A stretch of DNA of 64,000 bases from an uncultured Clostridia bacterium (GTDB lineage: Bacteria > Bacillota > Clostridia > Christensenellales > Aristaeellaceae), in contig CAMKNZ010000002.1 of assembly GCA_946414315.1 (NCBI GenBank), positions 1 to 64,000 of the forward strand. The letters are read 5' to 3'. How positions within the stretch are numbered: the stretch's first letter is position 1; every line of letters begins with the position of its first letter. Under the pieces are notes generated by a model. It was given only the letters and a program-made list of their open reading frames with translations, had not been told where the DNA came from and searched no databases. This document shows positions 9,495 through 18,651 of this stretch, in pieces. Both the position numbers and the translations under genes were made by a program.

Positions 9495-10310
9495 TCACCG
9501 GAGCCATTCAGCCGGACGGACGACCGCCGCCGGCGGTTCTCCGTCGGTCACTTCCAGGGTCATCAGAGCCTTCTCGCCGCTGATGCGCTTCTTCTCCGGC
9601 GCGGCGGTGCTCATCACAAACGCCATCCCGACCACCTTCACGTTGAACTCCCGCATCAGTTCCACCATGCCGCCGGCCGTGCCGCCGCCCTTGAGGAAAT
9701 CGTCCACGATCAGCGCCTTCTGGTTTTCCTTCACTGCCCGGCGGCTCAGGCTCATGGTCTCGATGCTGCCGCTGCCGGAAACGTAGTTGATGTTCACTGC
9801 GCTGCCTTCATACACCCGGGAGGAATGCCGGGCGATCACCAGCGGCACGCCAAGCGCGTTCGCCGTCGCAAAAGCCACCGGAATGCCCTTCGTTTCCATC
9901 GTCAGCACAAAGTCCGGCTCCTCGCCGTAATACTCTGTCGCGATGATCTCGCCCATCTTGTTCACGATCTCCGGCGTACTCAGGATATCGCTGTAATACA
10001 GGAATCCGCCCGGCAGCACCCGTTCCGTGCCGCTCAGCTTTTCGCACAGCTCCGCGATCGTCTCGCTGGCCTTCTTCCGGCTCACCGCAGGACGGTATCT
10101 CACGCCGCCGGCCGCGCCGGTCACCGTCTCGATCTCGCCCAGGTCGAAGGCCTTCATCACCTGCTGCAGCAGGTCCACGTCCTCGCTCATCGTGCTCTTG
10201 GCGGAACCGAACATCTCACAGAAACTGTTCAGCGTAAAAATCCTGTTCGGCTTTCCCGACAGCAGTTTCATCATCGCTGTCATACGCTCATTCCGGCGGA
10301 TTCTGTCCAT
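9495..10310 (-). CDS. purR: Pur operon repressor PurR
   Basis: wHTH plus PRT domain: MDRIRRNERMTAMMKLLSGKPNRIFTLNSFCEMFGSAKSTMSEDV...KALIVDDFLKGGGTAGGMVELMREF. Confidence 0.93.
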   Translation of the reverse strand: MDRIRRNERMTAMMKLLSGKPNRIFTLNSFCEMFGSAKSTMSEDVDLLQQVMKAFDLGEIETVTGAAGGVRYRPAVSRKKASETIAELCEKLSGTERVLPGGFLYYSDILSTPEIVNKMGEIIATEYYGEEPDFVLTMETKGIPVAFATANALGVPLVIARHSSRVYEGSAVNINYVSGSGSIETMSLSRRAVKENQKALIVDDFLKGGGTAGGMVELMREFNVKVVGMAFVMSTAAPEKKRISGEKALMTLEVTDGEPPAAVVRPAEWLR

Positions 10311-10361
10311 ACTTCACCTCTCCTAAATCTGGTAATCCCGATAATAAATCATAACACATTT

Positions 10362-10398
10362 CCGAACAATATAAAAGATTTTTTCTTGCATTGTTCGG
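10362..10398 (-). promoter_or_regulatory. Inverted PurBox pair upstream of purR
   Basis: CCGAACAAT (10362-10370) and ATTGTTCGG (10390-10398) match the CCGAACAWT PurBox core in inverted orientation. Confidence 0.65.
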
Positions 10399-10407
10399 AA
10401 AATCGAA

Positions 10408-10433
10408 AACTGCCGGCTTTTCAGCCGGCAGTT
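10408..10433 (-). terminator. Terminator upstream of purR
   Basis: aactgccggct-tttc-agccggcagtt perfect stem; on minus followed by TTTCGATTTTCC. Confidence 0.75.
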
Positions 10434-10460
10434 CGTCCGTCTTTCAAATATGAATAGCTT

Positions 10461-10674
10461 CTCTTTCAGTTGCTTCAGGTTATTAACCAGATTGCCACTC
10501 TCTTAAGCGAGCGCGGCCGGGATTCTGGATTTCGGGAGATCCACAGCGTTGGTTCTTAGCGATTGGCAAGCCGTCAGGCGCCGACAGAGCTTAGAATCGC
10601 TACGCGAGGACACTAGCGCGAGCGCTCCCGAAATCAGGATACCGTGACAGCGAGCGTCTCAACTCGCGGTAGGA
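10461..10674 (-). repeat. ~200-bp structured intergenic repeat, copy A
   Basis: Shares ggataccgtgacagcgagcgtctcaact (28 nt identical) and ttaagcga..gcgcggccgggatt with copy B; cagttgcttcagg with copy C; nested inverted repeats. Confidence 0.7.
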
Positions 10675-10682
10675 ATAACAAT

Positions 10683-10916
10683 TTATTCTTCAGCCAGGAA
10701 AGGCTTAATATCTTCCAGCAGCGCCTCACACTCGTCGCTGTAGATCTCCAGCGTGATCGGCTTGGACAGATCCAGGGAGAAAATGCCCAGGATCGACTTC
10801 GCATCAACCACGTGGCGCCCTGCACGCAGATCCATCTCAAAAGGATAGCGCGTAACGATATTGACGAAGTTATTCACATTTTCAACCAGACTCAGTTTGA
10901 TCATAACGGACTTCAC
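10683..10916 (-). CDS. HPr-like protein without the phosphoryl-accepting His
   Basis: GTG start with AAGGAGGTG RBS: MKSVMIKLSLVENVNNFVNIVTRYPFEMDLRAGRHVVDAKSILGIFSLDLSKPITLEIYSD; KSILG resembles the HPr Ser46 region. Confidence 0.8.
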   Translation of the reverse strand: MKSVMIKLSLVENVNNFVNIVTRYPFEMDLRAGRHVVDAKSILGIFSLDLSKPITLEIYSDECEALLEDIKPFLAEE

Positions 10917-11068
10917 GGCAAAGCACCTCCTTTTACCCGTGTGTTTGGGTGGCATGACCGTTCTGACTGCGTTTTGCCTGTCAGTCGCGGATGCTCACCG
11001 CATCATACAACGATCCGAAACCGGTTTCAATTGCATGACCGGCAATTTCCGGACCGGATCTTCCATGC

Positions 11069-12247
11069 TCAGTCTTCCGGGCCTTCCTTGTCCTGGATCC
11101 GGAGGATCAGCGTATTCTCCTCCTGCGCCCAGACGCATTCGCCTTTCAGGGCGGTCGCCAGGAATTCCGCGTTGATGAAGTGGCCTTCCGACACAAAGTC
11201 GAAATCTTCCGCCTTCATCGGAACGTCGTTCCCGTCCACCGACGCGGAGCAGCCCGCGTCTTCGTTATACAGCGCCAGGATGTAGCCGGCCGCTTCCAGC
11301 ACCACCGAGCCCGCGCCGTCGTCCGTCAGCTCCCAGCTTTCCACGCACTTGCACAGGTCGTCCAGGCTGATCCGGATCTTCGCGCCGTTCTGGCTCAGCC
11401 GCGGCTGCGCCTTCACCGGAACGCCGTCTTCCATCGTAACGAATTCCAGCGGACCGTCTCCCTCGTTCAGCGCCACCGCCGCGGTAATCAGCTCGTATAC
11501 GTCCGCGTCCAGGTCCACGTTCTCGATGATCTCGTCCGGCTCATCCGTGGGCGCCGGTTCTTCGGTCTCTTCGGGGGCTTCGGTTGCTTCCGGGGCTTCT
11601 GTAGCCTCAGGCGCTTCGGTCGGCTCCTCCGCAGGAGCTTCCGTGGGTTCCTCAGTCGGCACTTCCGTGGGCGCCTCAGTAGGTGCCTCGGTGGGCGCTT
11701 CCGTCGGCGCTTCTGTCACTTCCGGCGTCGGCACTTCGGTTGCCTTGACTTCCGGGTTCGCCACGATGTCCGGATTTTCAAACAGGTAGGTCTGCGTCCG
11801 CCGTCCGGCGATACCGTCCGCCGTCAGACCGTTGTAATACTGGAATTTCTTGACCGCGTTGGCCGTCTGCCGTCCGTAGGCGCCGTCCGCGGTGTCTGCC
11901 GGCAGGTAGTTCAGTTCGATCAGCTTTTCCTGGATCCGCTTGACTTCCTTGCCCTTCGCGCCCATGGCGATGTTGTGGTAGGCCCTCTCGTTCGGCGTGA
12001 TTGCCGGCACCGGGAAGGGCGTGATCTTTTCCGTCTCAGCGCCCGGCTGCTGCGCCGGGGCCTGCGTTGTTTTCGGGGTAATCATCGGTTCTTCCCCGGG
12101 TCCGGGGGTATTCACCGTCTCCACCACCGCCTGGGGCGCCTGCGTGGGCACGGGCGTTTCCACAGGAGCAGCTGTATTCTGCACCGCCAGCGCCAATGTC
12201 GCCGACATGTAAATCAGCAGTGTTCTCATCAGATCCATACGCGCCAC
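11069..12247 (-). CDS. Secreted peptidoglycan-binding protein with (TEAP)n linker and copper-amine-oxidase-N-like C-terminal domain
   Basis: PG_binding_1 repeat (KEVKRIQEKLIELNYLPADTADGAYGRQTANAVKKFQYYNGL); TEAPTEAPTEAP linker; signal-like N-terminus. Confidence 0.65.
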   Translation of the reverse strand: MARMDLMRTLLIYMSATLALAVQNTAAPVETPVPTQAPQAVVETVNTPGPGEEPMITPKTTQAPAQQPGAETEKITPFPVPAITPNERAYHNIAMGAKGKEVKRIQEKLIELNYLPADTADGAYGRQTANAVKKFQYYNGLTADGIAGRRTQTYLFENPDIVANPEVKATEVPTPEVTEAPTEAPTEAPTEAPTEVPTEEPTEAPAEEPTEAPEATEAPEATEAPEETEEPAPTDEPDEIIENVDLDADVYELITAAVALNEGDGPLEFVTMEDGVPVKAQPRLSQNGAKIRISLDDLCKCVESWELTDDGAGSVVLEAAGYILALYNEDAGCSASVDGNDVPMKAEDFDFVSEGHFINAEFLATALKGECVWAQEENTLILRIQDKEGPED

Positions 12248-12282
12248 TCCTCTGTTTCCCGTGTTTGTTTACGTTTCAAATT

Positions 12283-12311
12283 ATTATATCAAACCCATGC
12301 CCTGATGACAA
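12283..12311 (-). promoter_or_regulatory. Putative sigma-A promoter
   Basis: Minus strand TTGTCA-17 bp-TATAAT upstream of 12247. Confidence 0.65.
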
Positions 12312-12318
12312 GCGGTTT

Positions 12319-13035
12319 TCATCCGCTCAGTCCCCTGTGCGGGGCCGTCACGGTCAGGGCGTAAAGCTCTTCCGCGCCGCCGGCGCGCAGGGCCTCCGCG
12401 CACCGGCACAGCGTGGTGCCCGTAGTCCGCACATCGTCCACGATCAGCACCGGAAAGGAGATCTTCTCCTTCGGCGCAAAGGCTCCGGTCAGGTTTGCCG
12501 TCCGCTGCGCCGCGCCGAGGGTGGCCTGGCTCTTTTCATGCCGGTCCCGCCGGTCCAGCAGCTGCCGGCAGTCCAGGCCCAGCTTCTTCGCAAAGGTCTC
12601 CGCCAGCAGCCGCCCGTGGTCGATGCACCGCTCCCGCCGTCGGCTTTCCGGCATCGTGACCCAGGTGACCACCGTCTCCTGCGGAAAGGAGATATCCGGC
12701 GGCAGGGGCGTCAGCAGCTCCGAGAGCAGCCCCGCCGCCCGGGCTTCCGCCTGGTATTTCAGCCGGTGGATCAGCTCCCGCGGCACGCCGTCGTGGGGCC
12801 GCAGCGACCAGGCCGTCAGGCCCGGTTCCGGGTCATCCCGTTCCCAGGCGAAAAAAGCGCCGTCGTGCAGCAGCGACTCCCGGCAGGCGTCGCACAGGCC
12901 CCCGCCCTTCGTCACCCTGCCGCAGGCGCAGCAGAAAGCGCCCTCCGGCCAGACCACGTCCTTGATCCACTCCCCGGCAGCTTTTTCCAGTGGTCCCCAT
13001 TTGCCGAAGAGCCATTCTCCGAACTTCCCGCTCAT
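12319..13035 (-). CDS. comF: ComF family phosphoribosyltransferase-like protein
   Basis: CCACGRVTKGGGLCDAC zinc motif; LIVDDVRTTGTTLCRCAEALRAGGA PRT motif. Confidence 0.9.
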   Translation of the reverse strand: MSGKFGEWLFGKWGPLEKAAGEWIKDVVWPEGAFCCACGRVTKGGGLCDACRESLLHDGAFFAWERDDPEPGLTAWSLRPHDGVPRELIHRLKYQAEARAAGLLSELLTPLPPDISFPQETVVTWVTMPESRRRERCIDHGRLLAETFAKKLGLDCRQLLDRRDRHEKSQATLGAAQRTANLTGAFAPKEKISFPVLIVDDVRTTGTTLCRCAEALRAGGAEELYALTVTAPHRGLSG

Positions 13036-15269
13036 TTCACCAGCTCCCGGGTGCCGATCAGCCGCTCCGCCAGCGTCGTATACCGGCGGACCACATGGTC
13101 GTTCTCCACCATCCGGCGGATCACCTGTTCCGTACCCACCAGCACCACCAGGCTCTTCGCCCGGGTCAGGGCGGTATACAGGAGATTCCGGGTCAGCAGC
13201 ATCGGCGGCCCCGGCGTCACCGGCATCACGATCACCGGGAACTCGCTGCCCTGGGCCTTATGCACGCTCAGGCAGTAGGCCTGCTCCAGGTCCTCCAGGT
13301 CGCCGCTTTCATAGGTCACCTCCCGGTCCTCGTCAAAGCGGACCGTGAGCATATGGTCTTCCGGGTCCACCGCGACGATGAACCCCACGTCCCCGTTGAA
13401 TACCCCTGCGCCTTCCTCCACACCGGCGGCGGTCTCCCTCCGCCAGGGCAGACGGTAGTCGTTCCGGGTCTGGATCACCTTGTCTCCCAGGCGGAACACC
13501 GTCTCGCTCCAGGTAAACTCAGGCTTGTCCGGGGCAGGCGGATTCAGCTCCGCCTGCAGGCGCAGGTTCAGGTTGTTGACTCCGCATTCTCCCTTCCGGG
13601 AGGGGGCCAGCACCTGGATGTTCCTTACGGAGCGGGCCAGCCGTTCCTTTTCCGGATATTTCAGGTATCCCGGCAGCCGGGCGGTCACCAGGGCGGTAAT
13701 GCTCTGCGCCGCGTCGCCCAGGGACGTCCGGCGCTCAAAGAAGAAGTCCGTGCCCTTGCTGTTCAGCACGGGCATCTTTCCGCTGTTGATCAGGTGGGCA
13801 TTAAGGACAATGTGGCTTTCCCCGCTCTGCCGGTAGATTTCCGTCAGCCGGGCGCAGGGTACCTCCCCGCTGTCCAGGATGTCCCCCAGCACGTTCCCCG
13901 CGCCGACGCTGGGCAGCTGGTCCGCGTCGCCCACCAGGATCAGGCGGGTGCCCGGCCGGATGGCCTTGAGCAGGGCCCGCATCAGGATCAGGTCGATCAT
14001 GGACGTCTCGTCCGCAATCACGCAGTCCGCGTCCAGCGGGTTGTCCTCCGTCCGGATAAAGCTGCCGCTCTCCCCGCTGTATTCCAGCAGCCGGTGGATC
14101 GTCTTCGCCTCGGCGCCGGTAGCTTCGCTCATGCGCTTGGCGGCGCGGCCCGTGGGCGCACATAGCACCGTCTCGTGGTCCTTGGACAGCAGTTCCAGGA
14201 TGCAGTTGATAATCGTTGTCTTGCCGGTGCCGGGCCCGCCGGTGATCACGAACACGCCGTTCTCCAGCGCCCCGGCGATGGCCTTGCGCTGGGTCGGCGA
14301 AAACTCGATCCCCCGGCGCTTTTCAAAAGCGGAGATCGCCCGGGAAATGCCCGCGTATTTCCCCGCGTCCACGGAGATCATCAGGCGGCGGATCATCAGG
14401 GCCACCTCCTGCTCCGCCCGGGCGTAATAGGGCAGGTAGACCCGGCGGACGTTGTTTTCGTCCGCCTCGCTCATCAGCGCCCCGGAGATCAGCATGCTCC
14501 GCAGCGCCTGCCGGCACAGTTCGTTCGGCACGTTCAGCAGCGTGGCGGAGGTGGCGCTCAGCTCTTCCTCCGGCAAATATACATGACCCGAAGACGCCGC
14601 GGCGTCCCGCAGGATATATCTCATCGCGCAGCGGACCCGGTTCTCGCTCTCCGCCGGGATGCCCAGGCTCAGGCCGATCCGGTCCGCGGTCTTGAATCCC
14701 ACGCCTTCCAGGTCGTCGCACAGGCGGTACGGGTTCTCCCGGATAATCTCCGGCGTCTGGTCCCCGTAGTACCGGCTGATGCGCACCGCCAGGGCCGGGG
14801 AGATCCCGTAGCTCTGGAGGAAGATCAGCGCCCGGCGGGCGCTCTGCTGTTCAAAGAAACTCTCGGCGATCATCGCGGCCCGTTTTTTCCCGATGCCCTT
14901 TACCTCGCTCAGCCGCTCCGGATGCTCGGAAAGAACCGTCAGCGTGTCATCGCCGAATTCCGCCACGATCAGCGCCGCCGTGGAAGGCCCCACGCCGTGG
15001 ATCAGGCCGGAGCCCAGAAACCGCTCGATGCCCAGCAGCGTCGTCGGCGTTTTCAGTTCGACGCAGGTGCACTGGAACTGCTTCCCGTAGGTCCGGTGCT
15101 CGGTCCAGTGGCCGCTGAAAACGGCCTGCTCACCGGGGCTCAGCTCCGGCAGCGTGCCGATCACGGTCACCTCGGAACGGCCGGAACGAACGGTCAGCAC
15201 GGAGTAGCCGTTTTCCGGGTTCCGGAAGACGGTTCCTTCGATGGTCGCTTCAAGCTGTTCCATAAACAC
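13032..15269 (-). CDS. recD2: ATP-dependent RecD-like DNA helicase (RecD2)
   Basis: GGPGTGKTTIINCI Walker A; N-terminal HhH region GVGPSTAALIVAEFGDDTL; C-terminal YCLSVHKAQGSEFPVIVMPV. Confidence 0.93.
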   Translation of the reverse strand: MFMEQLEATIEGTVFRNPENGYSVLTVRSGRSEVTVIGTLPELSPGEQAVFSGHWTEHRTYGKQFQCTCVELKTPTTLLGIERFLGSGLIHGVGPSTAALIVAEFGDDTLTVLSEHPERLSEVKGIGKKRAAMIAESFFEQQSARRALIFLQSYGISPALAVRISRYYGDQTPEIIRENPYRLCDDLEGVGFKTADRIGLSLGIPAESENRVRCAMRYILRDAAASSGHVYLPEEELSATSATLLNVPNELCRQALRSMLISGALMSEADENNVRRVYLPYYARAEQEVALMIRRLMISVDAGKYAGISRAISAFEKRRGIEFSPTQRKAIAGALENGVFVITGGPGTGKTTIINCILELLSKDHETVLCAPTGRAAKRMSEATGAEAKTIHRLLEYSGESGSFIRTEDNPLDADCVIADETSMIDLILMRALLKAIRPGTRLILVGDADQLPSVGAGNVLGDILDSGEVPCARLTEIYRQSGESHIVLNAHLINSGKMPVLNSKGTDFFFERRTSLGDAAQSITALVTARLPGYLKYPEKERLARSVRNIQVLAPSRKGECGVNNLNLRLQAELNPPAPDKPEFTWSETVFRLGDKVIQTRNDYRLPWRRETAAGVEEGAGVFNGDVGFIVAVDPEDHMLTVRFDEDREVTYESGDLEDLEQAYCLSVHKAQGSEFPVIVMPVTPGPPMLLTRNLLYTALTRAKSLVVLVGTEQVIRRMVENDHVVRRYTTLAERLIGTRELVK

Positions 15270-15345
15270 CTCGTCCTTTGAATGGATGGATTCATTATAT
15301 CAAGGGAAAAAGATCCGCGCAACAAACCCGGATGACCAAAAACGA

Positions 15346-15375
15346 TTGACACACAAGGCCTTCTGGCAGTATTAT
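15346..15375 (+). promoter_or_regulatory. Putative sigma-A promoter of the aspartate kinase gene
   Basis: TTGACA-18 bp-TATTAT. Confidence 0.6.
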
Positions 15376-15446
15376 ATACGTTGGTCTGTTGTGCGGACAA
15401 AGCGCTGTTGCAGCGGACAATTATAAATCAGACCGGAGGTCTTCCC

Positions 15447-16769
15447 GTGCTCGAATGTATCGTGACAAAGTTTGGCGGCAGCTCGCTGGCCAATGATGAA
15501 CAGTTCCGCAAGGTGCGCAGCATCCTGGAGCTGGAACCCACCCGCCGTTACCTGGTCCCTTCCGCGCCCGGAAAGCGCTTCAGGGAAGACGATAAAGTGA
15601 CCGATCTGCTGTATAAATGCTTTGCGCTCGCTTCCGAGGGCAAGTCCATTTCCGAGCCCTTCGCCCGCATCCGGGATCGCTATCTGTCCATCGCCCAGGG
15701 CCTCCACCTGAAGGTGGATATCGTCTCTCATCTGGACGAAGTGGAACAGGGCATTGCCTCCGGCAAAAACAAAGACTGGTGCGCCAGCCGGGGCGAATAC
15801 CTCTGCGCCATCCTCATGGCCGATTATCTCGGCTGGAAGTTCGTGGACGCTGCCGACGGCGTTGTCTTCAATGACGACGGCACCCTGAACAGCGCCAAGA
15901 CCCAGGAAAAGCTTTCTGCCCTCCTGAAGGACGGTCAGTCCGCCGTCGTGCCCGGTTTCTACGGCGCGTATGAAAACGGCGAAGTCTGCACCTTCTCCCG
16001 CGGCGGCAGCGATATCACCGGTGCCCTCGTGGCCCGCGCCGTGAACGCCGACGTTTATGAAAACTGGACCGACGTTTCCGGTTTCCTCATGGCGGATCCC
16101 CGGATCATCGACGGCCCGGCGGAAATCTCCTCCATCACCTACAAAGAGCTCCGGGAGCTGAGCCACATGGGCGCCTCCGTCCTGCATGAGGACGCGATGT
16201 TCCCCGTCCGTGAAGCCGGCATTCCCACCAATATCCGCAACACCAACAAGCCCTATCATCCGGGCACCATGATCAGCAAGAACGCCCCCAACGAGATCTC
16301 CGTTCCCACCATCACCGGCATCGCCGGCCACAAGGGATACAGCGTTGTCTCCGTTGAAAAGACCATGATGAACAGCGAAGTCGGTTTCGGCCGCAAGGTC
16401 CTGCAGATCTTCGAAAACTACGGCGTTTCCTTTGAGCATATGCCCACCGGCATCGACAGCATGTGCGTCGTCGTGGAAAGTTCCGCCCTGGATCCCCATC
16501 GCACGGAAGTCCTCCGCGATCTCGAAAAGCTCGTCGAAGGCTGCGGCTCCGTCTCCGTCAGCGACAATATGTCCATCATCGCCACCGTCGGCCGCGGCAT
16601 GGTGCATAACTGCGGCACCGCCGCCCGTCTCTTCGGCGCCATGAGCCGCGCCCGCATCAATGTGCGGATGATCGACCAGGGCTCCAGCGAACTGTCCATC
16701 ATCGTCGGCGTCAATGACTCTGACTTCGAAGCCACCATCCACGCGATTTATCACGAGTTTGTTGGCTGA
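15447..16769 (+). CDS. Aspartate kinase
   Basis: GTG start after ggaggt: MLECIVTKFGGSSLANDEQFRKV...GRGMVHNCGTAARLFGAMSRARINVRMIDQGSSELSIIVGV (ACT domain). Confidence 0.92.
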   Translation: MLECIVTKFGGSSLANDEQFRKVRSILELEPTRRYLVPSAPGKRFREDDKVTDLLYKCFALASEGKSISEPFARIRDRYLSIAQGLHLKVDIVSHLDEVEQGIASGKNKDWCASRGEYLCAILMADYLGWKFVDAADGVVFNDDGTLNSAKTQEKLSALLKDGQSAVVPGFYGAYENGEVCTFSRGGSDITGALVARAVNADVYENWTDVSGFLMADPRIIDGPAEISSITYKELRELSHMGASVLHEDAMFPVREAGIPTNIRNTNKPYHPGTMISKNAPNEISVPTITGIAGHKGYSVVSVEKTMMNSEVGFGRKVLQIFENYGVSFEHMPTGIDSMCVVVESSALDPHRTEVLRDLEKLVEGCGSVSVSDNMSIIATVGRGMVHNCGTAARLFGAMSRARINVRMIDQGSSELSIIVGVNDSDFEATIHAIYHEFVG

Positions 16770-16782
16770 TCTTCGTAATTAG

Positions 16783-16809
16783 GGGTATGGGGGCGAAGCC
16801 CCCATACCT
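16783..16809 (+). terminator. Terminator after aspartate kinase
   Basis: ggtatgggggc-gaa-gcccccatacc then ttcattatt. Confidence 0.75.
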
Positions 16810-16888
16810 TCATTATTCCCCGTCCCCGCTCCACTCAATCAGCAGACTGTTTCAATTGTCAGAGCGGGGAAGGGGGTAGGGGGAAAGG

Positions 16889-17749
16889 GTGAAAATAATG
16901 AGAGTTTTAGTAACAGGCTATGCCGGACAATTAGGCTACGACACCATCCGTCTGCTGGAAGCCCGGGGCATCGAATGCCGCGGAGTGGATATGCAGGATT
17001 TCGACCTGACCGACGGCCAGGCCGTCAAAGACTACGTCCAGACCTACCGCCCCACCGCCATCGTCCACTGCGCCGCCTACACCAACGTGGACAAGGCCGA
17101 ATCCCAGCCTGAAATCTGTGCCGCCGTCAACGGTATGGGCACCGTCAACATCGTCCGCGCCGCCCTGACCGTCGGCGCCAAGGTCGTCTTCATCTCCACC
17201 GACTACGTCTTCCCCGGCACCGGCGACCAGCCCTGGAAGATCAACGACGCCTACGGCCCCCGCAACGTCTACGGCATGAGCAAGGTCCAGGGTGAGGACG
17301 CAGTCCGCTCCCTCATGACCCGCTACTTCATCCTGCGTACCAGCTGGGTCTTCGGCAAGAACGGCCATAACTTCGTCCGTACCATGATCCGCCTGGGCAA
17401 AGAAAAGAAGGAGATCCGCGTGGTCGACGACCAGATCGGCTCCCCCACCTATACCAGGGACCTGGCCCGGGTAATCTGTGATATGCTGCCCACCGAGAAA
17501 TACGGCATCTATCATGTCCGCAACGAGGGCTTCATCTCCTGGTTCCAGTTCGCGAAGATGATCATGGAAAAGGCCGGCCTCCCCTGCCGGGTTCTGCCGG
17601 TCCCTTCTTCCGAATATCCCACCCCTGCGAAGCGGCCCCTCAACTCCCGCCTTGACGGCTCCAAACTCGCCGAAGCCGGTTTTGAGCCTATGCCCACCGT
17701 CGAAGACGCCCTCGACCGCTACCTCAACGAAATCCGCGACGAGATTTAA
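16889..17749 (+). CDS. rfbD: dTDP-4-dehydrorhamnose reductase
   Basis: MRVLVTGYAGQLGYD; HCAAYTNVDKAE; FISTDYVFPGTG; YGMSKVQGE; RTSWVFGKNGHNFV. Confidence 0.92.
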   Translation: MKIMRVLVTGYAGQLGYDTIRLLEARGIECRGVDMQDFDLTDGQAVKDYVQTYRPTAIVHCAAYTNVDKAESQPEICAAVNGMGTVNIVRAALTVGAKVVFISTDYVFPGTGDQPWKINDAYGPRNVYGMSKVQGEDAVRSLMTRYFILRTSWVFGKNGHNFVRTMIRLGKEKKEIRVVDDQIGSPTYTRDLARVICDMLPTEKYGIYHVRNEGFISWFQFAKMIMEKAGLPCRVLPVPSSEYPTPAKRPLNSRLDGSKLAEAGFEPMPTVEDALDRYLNEIRDEI

Positions 17750-18651
17750 ATCTCAATCTTATTGCTCTTAAGACCTTTCAGGAAGTCCTCTGGCAGAGGC
17801 GCCTGGAAGGTCATTTTTTCTTTTGTCCGCGGATGCTCAAATGCCAGGCTGTAAGCATGGAGCATCAGGCACGGCACCTTCACACCCCTGCCGTTCCCAT
17901 ACAGCTCATCCCCGCACACCGGATGTCCGATGCTCTTCAGGTGCACCCGGATCTGGTGTGTCCTGCCTGTCAGGATATGCACATCCAGCAGCGTGCATCC
18001 GTGTCCTTCCGCCAGCACCTTCCACCGGGTCAGCGCCGGCCGGCCCTCCGGATCCACCGCCATCTTCTTCCGGTCCTTCTTGCTCCGGTCGATGGGTGCG
18101 TCGATCTCGCCTTCCGGCTCCTTGAACTTCCCTTCCGCCAGCGCCCGGTAGTGCTTCTCGATCTCCCGGTCCTTCAGCATCCGGCTCAGGGCTTCCTGGG
18201 TCTCGTCGTTCTTGGCCACCAGCATCAGGCCGCTGGTTTCCTTGTCCAGCCGGTGCACGATGCCCGGCCGCAGTTCTCCGCCGATGCCGCCCAGGGAATC
18301 CAGGTTCGCCAGCAGGGCGTTCACCAGCGTTCCGTCCGGATGGCCTGCCGCGGGATGCACCACCATGCCCCGGGGTTTGATCACCACGGCCAGGTCGCTG
18401 TCTTCATACAGGATCTCCAGCGGGATATCCTCCGCCTGGGGAATCGCCTCTTTGGGCGCAGGCACGGTCAGGATAACTTCCAGCCCTTCCGCCAGCTTCG
18501 TCCCGGCTTTCCGGATCTCTTTCCCGCCGGAAACGCACAGGCCGTCTTCCATCAGGGAGGCCACCCGGCTCCGGCTCAGGCCGGTTGCTTCGCTTAATAG
18601 CACGTCCAGCCGCCGCCCGTCGGAAAGCACTTTGTATTCCGTATCCGTCAT
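17746..18651 (-). CDS. RluA family pseudouridine synthase
   Basis: S4 N-terminus; GIVHRLDKETSGLMLVAKN; TGRTHQIRVHLKSIGHPVCGDELYG. Confidence 0.93.
   Translation of the reverse strand: MTDTEYKVLSDGRRLDVLLSEATGLSRSRVASLMEDGLCVSGGKEIRKAGTKLAEGLEVILTVPAPKEAIPQAEDIPLEILYEDSDLAVVIKPRGMVVHPAAGHPDGTLVNALLANLDSLGGIGGELRPGIVHRLDKETSGLMLVAKNDETQEALSRMLKDREIEKHYRALAEGKFKEPEGEIDAPIDRSKKDRKKMAVDPEGRPALTRWKVLAEGHGCTLLDVHILTGRTHQIRVHLKSIGHPVCGDELYGNGRGVKVPCLMLHAYSLAFEHPRTKEKMTFQAPLPEDFLKGLKSNKIEI

Noticed and set aside
10461-10674. Naming the structured repeat as a known RNA (raiA, HEARO/OMEGA, group II intron fragment)
   Set aside because: No diagnostic conserved sequences could be confirmed by eye; left as unassigned pending Infernal/Rfam.
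11521-11720. Regular short repeats considered as a possible CRISPR array
   Set aside because: In-frame codon repeats encoding a (TEAP)n linker; no spacers.
12196-15281. Plus-strand ORFs opposite comF/recD2 (12196..13278, 12990..14165, 14175..15281)
   Set aside because: Antisense mirror ORFs; comF and recD2 on the minus strand have clear motifs.
15376-15446. Lysine riboswitch upstream of aspartate kinase
   Set aside because: The leader is only ~70 nt after the promoter, too short for the L box, and conserved blocks are not seen.
15372-16754. 460-aa minus-strand ORF
   Set aside because: Antisense to aspartate kinase; Gly/Ala/Asp/His-rich mirror translation.
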